In this document: in pieces, positions 43,966 through 48,843 of the stretch
How positions within the stretch are numbered: the first letter of the stretch is position 1
Layout: each line of letters opens with the position of its first letter
Source of the DNA: Myxococcales bacterium
GTDB taxonomy: Bacteria > Myxococcota_A > Bradymonadia > Bradymonadales > Bradymonadaceae
Assembly (NCBI GenBank): GCA_007135085.1
Contig: SLJM01000305.1
Span: 1 to 48,843, forward strand
Reading direction: 5' to 3'
Length of the DNA stretch: 48,843 nucleotides
Notes under the pieces: generated by a model
Seen by the model: only the letters and a program-made list of their open reading frames with translations
Told to the model about the DNA's origin: nothing
Databases searched by the model: none
Program-made: the position numbers and the translations under genes

Positions 43966-46473
43966 ATGCGGTATTCGGACAAATATATGAGACGCACTTT
44001 ATTAATGGCGGGGATTGTCGCCGCACTCGTGGGAGGCGGCTGGGCAGTCAACGCCCGGTCCGCCGATGATGGCGCTGACCGGGAGGCGGCCGACGACGTC
44101 GCTCCCGTCGCAGAGAGTCAGGAGGACAGCCAGTCCGAGCCGCCCCTGCCGCCGGCGCTGCCCGTGGCGCAGGGAGAATTTCACGAATCGTTCGATTTTC
44201 TGCGCAATCGACCGCTGGCTCATCGCTTGAGCGCTGACGACGATGGTCTGTCTATCTGGGCGGACGGCGGGAGCTTTGATTTCGTGCGCTACGTCCAGGG
44301 CAATCATCGCCGGGACTGGATTCTCGAGGCCCAGGTCGACGACGGCGACGAGTCGGTGCGCACCGTGGCCGGTCTTCGGGGACGCACGGCCCAGATGACT
44401 CTGCCCGCCGTCGATCTGGACGCTCAGGTCTTGGAGTTGAGCCTGTTTAACCCGGCGCGCTACGACAATAACCTTCGCCTCAGGGTCAACGGCACCTGGC
44501 TCGACGCCGGCAAACTCGAGCCGGGCTGGGCGACCGTGGCAGTTGAACTCGACGACGCCGTGGTGCGGGCCGATAATCAGATCGACTTCGAATTCTCCAA
44601 TCTGGGGCGTATCGAAGGTGTGCTGTCCGGCGGTGCCGTGGAATGGGCGCGATTTGGGCCGGCGCCCGTCGTCGAAGCCGACGATGAAGCCGGCGGGGAC
44701 GAAGCCCATCTCGACGACGGGGAAGTGGCCGAAGCGATCGAGCCTTCCGGCGATACTGAGCCCGTCGATGACGACGGGGATCAGGTTGATCCGGCGGTGG
44801 CTGAGTCGGAAGAACTGGAAGAGCAGCTCGACGACGATGAACGGGTCGAACCCCATCAGCTCATCGCCGGACAGGGAGCCATGTCCCTCGAGCCCGGTCA
44901 GGGCCTGTCCTGGATGGTCTGGCTTCACGACGACGTGCACCTGGACCTCGAATTTGGCGGTCAGGCCGGTTGCGGTCTGGCCATCGAGATCACGTTGGAG
45001 GCCGGCGACGGCCAGGTAGAGCGCGTCCTCCGTGAGGAGCGCCTTCTCGTCGAGGGCCGCGGCGAGGTCCAGCGTACCACCGTGGAACTTCCCATCGACG
45101 AGGAACAGGTGGGCCGCGTCGATCTAAAAGCGCTCAACGATCCGTTATGCGAGGTCATCGGCGTGGAGCGGGCCCGCCTGATCCGCCCCGGATTGCCCGG
45201 TCGGGTGCCCGATCATATCGAGCCTCCCAAATACGTGCTCTTCTGGGTCATCGACACCTTGCGCGCCGATTATCTCCCCATCCATTTTGAAACGGACGTG
45301 CAGGCGCCACATCTAAAACGCTTAGCAGAAGAGGGGGTGACCTTCGAGACGGCCTATGTGCAGGGAACGGAGTCGCGAGCAAGTCATGCCTCCCTGTTTA
45401 CGGGCAAATATCCCGAGCGACACGGCGTGATGGCCAGAGGTCGGGTAAATCCCCAACTGCCGATTTTACCTCATTTTTTCCAGGATGCCGGCTATACGAC
45501 AGGCATCCTGGCCGCCAATGGCTATGTCTCACACCTGCTCAACCTCAACCGCGGCTGGGATCATTATCGCAATTTCATCCACGAAGAGGTGGGGCTGTCG
45601 GCACAGAATCTGTGGGACGACGGCCTGGCCTGGATTCGCACCCTCGACGAGGACGAGCCCTTCTTTTTATATCTTGGCACCATCGACCCTCACGCCACCT
45701 ATCGGCGCCACGACGATTTTATCGGGCTCTACGAACCCGACGATTATAACGGTCGTTTCCAGCGCTTCTTGTCGGGCCATCAACTGGGCGATATCAAATC
45801 CCGGGCCATGACGGTCACAGAACGCGAAAAAGAGAGGATCATCAACCTCTATAAAAACGAGATCTCCTTCAACGATCATGTCTTCGGCAAGATGCGTGAG
45901 ACCCTGGAGGAGAAGGGCATCTGGGACGAGACGCTCATCGTCGTGACCTCCGATCATGGCGAGGAGTTCTGGGAGCATGGAAGCGTCGGCCACGGCCATA
46001 ACGTCCATCAGGAGATGGTCCATGTGCCGCTGATCTTCCATTATCCCAACGGATTACCCCAGGGGCGGGTGGTTCGGTCCGGCGGCGAGGTGGTGGACGT
46101 ATTGCCCACGATCCTCGATCTGCTCGGTAAAGATCCCCTGGAAGACCGCCAGGGGCGGAGCCTATTACCAGTCATCTTTGGCGAGCACGGCGGTTATCCG
46201 GCGCCGGCGATGTCGACTCAATATATGCTTCAATACGGCATGCAAATTCGCCACTGGAAGCTCTATCTGCGAAGCGGCAGCATGCGCCTCTACGATCGGC
46301 GCGAAGACCCGCTGGAGATGGAGGATATTCGCGACGACCATCCCCTGGCCAGCCGGTGGCTCCAGGACAGCGTGGCCTGGTTCAGAGCTCATCGCCGCGA
46401 TTGGGATAAGTCCACCTGGGGGGTGCCAAATAACCTCAGTGAGGATTTCCTGGAGTTGATCGGGGATATGTAG
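43966..46473 (+). CDS. membrane-anchored sulfatase-like (alkaline phosphatase superfamily) enzyme
   Basis: The 835-residue protein has an N-terminal anchor or signal peptide (RRTLLMAGIVAALVGGGWAV). An acidic, beta-rich region covers about 50-415, with strands such as LRLRVNGTWLDAGKLEPGWA resembling a carbohydrate-binding module. The catalytic domain runs from about 421 (FWVIDTLRADYLP) to the end, with TSDHGEEFWEHGSVGHGH holding metal ligands. The nucleophile segment is TESRASHASLFTG (468-480). By spacing from the TG, Ser470 stands where arylsulfatases have Cys or Ser of the CxPxR motif; Pro is Ala472 and Arg is His474. Formylglycine modification is therefore doubtful and a phosphatase or phosphotransferase is equally possible. 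It follows the Cys-rich lipoprotein by 30 bases. Confidence 0.82.
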   Translation: MRYSDKYMRRTLLMAGIVAALVGGGWAVNARSADDGADREAADDVAPVAESQEDSQSEPPLPPALPVAQGEFHESFDFLRNRPLAHRLSADDDGLSIWADGGSFDFVRYVQGNHRRDWILEAQVDDGDESVRTVAGLRGRTAQMTLPAVDLDAQVLELSLFNPARYDNNLRLRVNGTWLDAGKLEPGWATVAVELDDAVVRADNQIDFEFSNLGRIEGVLSGGAVEWARFGPAPVVEADDEAGGDEAHLDDGEVAEAIEPSGDTEPVDDDGDQVDPAVAESEELEEQLDDDERVEPHQLIAGQGAMSLEPGQGLSWMVWLHDDVHLDLEFGGQAGCGLAIEITLEAGDGQVERVLREERLLVEGRGEVQRTTVELPIDEEQVGRVDLKALNDPLCEVIGVERARLIRPGLPGRVPDHIEPPKYVLFWVIDTLRADYLPIHFETDVQAPHLKRLAEEGVTFETAYVQGTESRASHASLFTGKYPERHGVMARGRVNPQLPILPHFFQDAGYTTGILAANGYVSHLLNLNRGWDHYRNFIHEEVGLSAQNLWDDGLAWIRTLDEDEPFFLYLGTIDPHATYRRHDDFIGLYEPDDYNGRFQRFLSGHQLGDIKSRAMTVTEREKERIINLYKNEISFNDHVFGKMRETLEEKGIWDETLIVVTSDHGEEFWEHGSVGHGHNVHQEMVHVPLIFHYPNGLPQGRVVRSGGEVVDVLPTILDLLGKDPLEDRQGRSLLPVIFGEHGGYPAPAMSTQYMLQYGMQIRHWKLYLRSGSMRLYDRREDPLEMEDIRDDHPLASRWLQDSVAWFRAHRRDWDKSTWGVPNNLSEDFLELIGDM

Positions 46474-46496
46474 GGAGCGAATCATCGACGAATCGA

Positions 46497-46592
46497 GATC
46501 GGGAGGGGGGAGGTTTCTGGAATCACGTGATGGGGACAGGGGAGATTTTTAGAATTTCGTGATCGGGACGGGGGAGGTGTGTGTTTTTCTTC
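46497..46592 (+). repeat. three tandem imperfect 32-bp repeats with GGGGACAG-like cores
   Basis: Units begin at 46497, 46529 and 46561, exactly 32 bases apart, each opening with GATCGGGAGGGGGGAGGTTT or a variant (GATGGGGACAGGGGAGATTT, GATCGGGACGGGGGAGGTGT). Similar GGGACAG-rich arrays occur, as I recall, near REP-associated tyrosine transposases in many bacteria. No transposase is present here, so this may be a relic or a non-autonomous element. Confidence 0.75.
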
Positions 46593-46599
46593 GTTGGGG

Positions 46600-46708
46600 A
46601 TTGGTCGGTTGATCGACGATCTACGGGCTTGTCGCGAACGACGCGTCGTAGACAACACGACGCAAACCACGCGGCAGCACCCGTAGATCGGTGGGATAAC
46701 CGACCAAT
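46600..46708. repeat. 109-nt nested inverted repeat (cruciform or structured RNA candidate)
   Basis: Outer arms pair 46600-46610 with 46698-46708 (11 bp), inner arms 46617-46627 with 46680-46690 (11 bp), a third segment 46630-46636 with 46670-46676 (one G-U), and an apical 7-bp stem 46643-46649 with 46657-46663. Four stacked stems over 109 bases are unlikely by chance. It follows directly on the 32-bp repeats. Confidence 0.7.
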
Positions 46709-46753
46709 ATCTATCTGACGATCGAAGGCCACCGAGGTCCATCGAAGATCCTA

Positions 46754-46797
46754 CGATCGAAAACGCCGCCACGACATCGTGGCGGCGTTTTCGATCG
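46754..46797. terminator. bidirectional Rho-independent terminator between convergent genes
   Basis: A perfect 21-base inverted repeat (46754-46774 with 46777-46797) includes an A-tract (GAAAAC) on the left arm and the matching T-tract (GTTTTC) on the right, around a GC-rich core, so it can stop transcripts from both directions. It lies 20 bases beyond the stop codon of the Cys-rich gene. Confidence 0.85.
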
Positions 46798-46816
46798 GGG
46801 TGATCGCCAATCGGAA

Positions 46817-48843
46817 TCAGAGTTGAATCTGACAGAGGCCGTCGGGGTTGCAGAAGAGGCCGACACAGCAATCGTCTGTGGAATTGCAGCCCTGACCGGG
46901 TTCACCGCAGGAATCGTCACCGCAGATCAGGGTGGAGGGATTGCAGTCGCCGTCACAGCAATCGTCGTCTTCCTGGCAGCCGCCACCGTCTTCGACGCAG
47001 AGGTCGGGCTCGGCGCATTGGTTGGTGTCGGGGTCGCAATAGCCGGAGCAACAGTCGGCGTCGTCGTCGCATGTGAGGCCGTCGTCAAGACAGGGGACGC
47101 ACATCTCGGTGCTGGGGTCGCAGAGACCGGAGCAGCAATCGGCGTCTTGTGCACAGGTGTTGCCGTCGTCGAGACAGGGCACACATGTCAGGGAGTCGGG
47201 ATCGCAGTAGCCGGAGCAGCAATCAGCGTCGTCGTCACAGGTCAGGCCGTTGTCGAGACAGGGGACGCACATCTCGGTGTCGGGGTCGCAGAGACCGGAG
47301 CAGCAATCGGTGTTGTCGTCACAGGTATTGCCGTCGTCGAGACAGGGGACGCACATCTCGGTGTCCGGGTCGCAGAGACCGGAGCAGCAGTCGGCGTTTT
47401 CCGCACAGGTGCCGCCGTCGGAGACGCATTCGGCGCAGGTCATAGTATCGGGATCGCAGATCTCGGAGCAGCAATCCTCGTCTTCCTCGCAATCGCCGGC
47501 GAGGGGGACACAGGCCTCGGGGCCACAGACGCCGTCGGAGTTGCATTCGCCACCACAGCAATCGCTGTCTTCGGTGCAGGTGTCGCCATCGCTGATGCAG
47601 CCACAGGTGCCGTTGGGGTTGCAGAAGTTATTGCAGCAGTCCAGGTCGTCGTCGCAGACGTCGCCGTCGGGCAGGCAGCCACAACTTCCCTGGGAGTTGC
47701 AGAAGTTATAGCAGCAATCGTCGTCGAGGGTGCAGGAGCCGCCCTGGTCGACACAGCCGCAATAGCCGTCGGGGTTGCAGAAGCCGTCGCAGCATTCGCT
47801 GTCGTCGTTACATAGATCGCCGTCGTCGGCGCAGCCGCAATAACCCTCGAGGTTACAGAAGTTCTCGCAGCATTGAGTATCGTCGTTGCAGACGCCGCCT
47901 TCGGCGACGCAGCCGCAATAGCCGTCGGGGTTGCAGTAACCGTCGCAGCAATCGCTGTTGTCTTCACAGGAGACGCCGTCGTCGACGCAGCCGCAGATTC
48001 CCTGGGAGTTGCACAGCCCCTCGCAGCAGTCACCGTCGACGTCGCAGAAAAATCCGTCGTCGACGCAGCCGCAGAAGCCGTCGGAGTGACAGACGTCGGA
48101 GCAGCAATCACCGTCGGCGGTACAGGAGCCGCCGTCATCGACGCAGGGATTGCAGACCAGGTTGCCCGTGGAGTCCTGGGCGCAGGGGGCGTTGCAGCAT
48201 TCGTCGTCGAAGGAGCAATCCTGACCGTCGGGGATACAGGTGTTGGGGTCGCCCCAGCAGCGGGGCACGCCGATAGAGGTATTCTGGCATTCGCCACAGC
48301 AATCGTGGACGCCGGCGAGGTGGTCGGAGACCCCCTCGAGGCTGCAGACCTCGCCATCGACGCGTCGGCCCGGGCCATCGACCTGGTAGCAGCGGCCCAC
48401 GTTGGGGAAGGCGTTAAAGGGTTCGCACCATCCCTGGGGTTCGCCGGCACCGCCGCCGACACAGGCGTCCTGGCGTGCCAGGCAGCAGTCCTGGTCGCTG
48501 TGGCAGATCTCGCCGCGGACCCGGCATCCGCCAAGATATTGGCAGGAGCGGAAGCCGCGGCCGTCGTCGAAGCAGGAGTAGGAGCAGCAGTCGCTGGCCC
48601 CGCTGCAGGGTTCACCGACGACCAGGCAGTTGGGGCCGTCGGCGTCGCCGCCGCCGACGTCGAAGCAATAGCCGTCGTCGCAGATGCCGTTGCAGCATTC
48701 CGAATCCTGGGAGCAGGGTGCTTGGCTGACCTGGCAAAATCCGCTGGAGAGACAGCGCATATCGCCCATGCCGTCGTCGACGCATGCGTCGGTGCAGCAT
48801 TGGCCGTCGTTGGCGCACAATTCGCCGCCGGCCAGACAGGAGC
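46817..48843 (-). CDS. tandem C-C-CC-C-C (knottin-like) repeat protein, 5' end outside the window
   Basis: The frame is open to the right edge, so the N-terminus and any signal peptide are missing; the TTG at 48820 is not a credible start. At least 675 residues are visible, with 22 CC-centred modules. The last 16 (46820-48145) are regular: C-x6-C-x5-CC-x3-C-x(5,6)-C, for example CVDDGVSCEDNSDCC followed by DGYCNPDGYC. This is the cysteine order and spacing of inhibitor-cystine-knot peptides such as omega-conotoxins. The first six visible modules have longer loops. Modules are Asp/Gly-rich and so acidic, unlike most toxins. A secreted, disulfide-bonded surface or defence protein is inferred. 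No catalytic motif is seen, and a bidirectional terminator follows. Confidence 0.85.
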   Translation of the reverse strand, partial: SCLAGGELCANDGQCCTDACVDDGMGDMRCLSSGFCQVSQAPCSQDSECCNGICDDGYCFDVGGGDADGPNCLVVGEPCSGASDCCSYSCFDDGRGFRSCQYLGGCRVRGEICHSDQDCCLARQDACVGGGAGEPQGWCEPFNAFPNVGRCYQVDGPGRRVDGEVCSLEGVSDHLAGVHDCCGECQNTSIGVPRCWGDPNTCIPDGQDCSFDDECCNAPCAQDSTGNLVCNPCVDDGGSCTADGDCCSDVCHSDGFCGCVDDGFFCDVDGDCCEGLCNSQGICGCVDDGVSCEDNSDCCDGYCNPDGYCGCVAEGGVCNDDTQCCENFCNLEGYCGCADDGDLCNDDSECCDGFCNPDGYCGCVDQGGSCTLDDDCCYNFCNSQGSCGCLPDGDVCDDDLDCCNNFCNPNGTCGCISDGDTCTEDSDCCGGECNSDGVCGPEACVPLAGDCEEDEDCCSEICDPDTMTCAECVSDGGTCAENADCCSGLCDPDTEMCVPCLDDGNTCDDNTDCCSGLCDPDTEMCVPCLDNGLTCDDDADCCSGYCDPDSLTCVPCLDDGNTCAQDADCCSGLCDPSTEMCVPCLDDGLTCDDDADCCSGYCDPDTNQCAEPDLCVEDGGGCQEDDDCCDGDCNPSTLICGDDSCGEPGQGCNSTDDCCVGLFCNPDGLCQIQL
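46820..48145 (-). repeat. array of 16 tandem knottin-like coding modules
   Basis: Modules are about 78-87 bases each. Those between roughly 47080 and 47400 are nearly identical at DNA level, e.g. the stretch GGGGACGCACATCTCGGTG recurs at about 47093, 47261 and 47346, pointing to recent unequal duplication. Older modules nearer 48145 differ more but keep all six cysteines. Confidence 0.85.

Larger units (their letters stand above)
46474..46816. other. 343-base intergenic region with repeats, hairpins and terminator
   Basis: Between the convergent sulfatase-like and Cys-rich genes there is no ORF of note. The region holds three 32-bp repeats, a 109-nt structured inverted repeat and a perfect bidirectional hairpin, each listed separately. 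Confidence 0.8.

Noticed and set aside
46823-47815. 330-residue plus-strand ORF antisense to the Cys-rich gene
   Set aside because: It is a low-complexity Ala/Val/Gly translation produced by the complement of repeated Cys, Asp and Gly codons. It has no ribosome site, and the minus-strand protein is clearly real.
46820-48145. CRISPR-like regular periodicity
   Set aside because: The repeats are coding modules of about 80 bases without unique spacers and keep the reading frame and cysteines.

Overview
The window looks like chromosomal DNA of a high-GC, social or predatory-type deltaproteobacterial lineage (Myxococcota, possibly Bradymonadia). This is inferred from gene content: several membrane-anchored Ser/Thr kinases of the GGMAEVF/HRDxSPQN type with PEGA domains, FHA-sigma54 and PilZ regulators, a CarF-type plasmanylethanolamine desaturase, a bacterial XPB-Bax1 pair, and many secreted Cys-rich or lipoprotein-type proteins. 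No rRNA, tRNA, CRISPR, phage or intact IS element was recognised. Taxonomy was not tested by search.

Layout. 1-3.1 kb: a DUF4388/J-like/TPR protein and an ApgM-type phosphoglycerate mutase. 3.1-4.8 kb (minus): a CarF-type desaturase overlapping an HSL-type esterase. 5.0-6.1 kb: a YihY/BrkB membrane protein. 6.1-13.5 kb: a copper/silver efflux operon (small Cys-rich exported protein, TolC-like outer-membrane factor, CusB-like adaptor with metal-binding domains at both ends, enlarged CusA-like pump). 13.6-15.7 kb: a small lipoprotein-like protein and an exported protein with an S74-type intramolecular chaperone, closed by a clear terminator. 15.9-19.1 kb: a Ser/Thr kinase convergent with a globin-coupled PAS hybrid histidine kinase. 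19.4-21.6 kb: a class-III aminotransferase overlapping a kinase-fold-like protein. 21.6-25.7 kb (minus): IDI-2, an endonuclease I lipoprotein and a three-gene exported-protein operon. 25.8-30.3 kb (minus): a kinase-PilZ-Mpl operon with a terminator. 30.4-33.9 kb: XPB helicase, Bax1 nuclease and Pcm. 34.0-41.3 kb: two PEGA kinases flanking an FHA-sigma54 activator, then a PilZ-like protein. 41.4-46.5 kb: a large Cys-rich surface lipoprotein and a membrane-anchored alkaline-phosphatase-superfamily (sulfatase-like) enzyme. 46.5-46.8 kb: 32-bp tandem repeats, a 109-nt structured inverted repeat and a bidirectional terminator. 46.8 kb to the right edge (minus): a Cys-rich protein made of tandem C-C-CC-C-C modules, running off the window.

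The strongest candidate for something undescribed is this last gene. At least 22 CC-centred modules occur in tandem, and the last 16 have the cysteine spacing of inhibitor-cystine-knot (knottin or conotoxin-like) peptides, so it may encode a secreted poly-knottin. Other notable units are the kinase-PilZ-Mpl operon (signalling tied to peptidoglycan recycling), the CarF-esterase pair (plasmalogen synthesis and lipid turnover), XPB-Bax1 in a bacterium, the Cys-rich leader gene of the Cus operon, and the aminotransferase/kinase-like pair. Functions are inferred from motifs read by eye; no database search was run.
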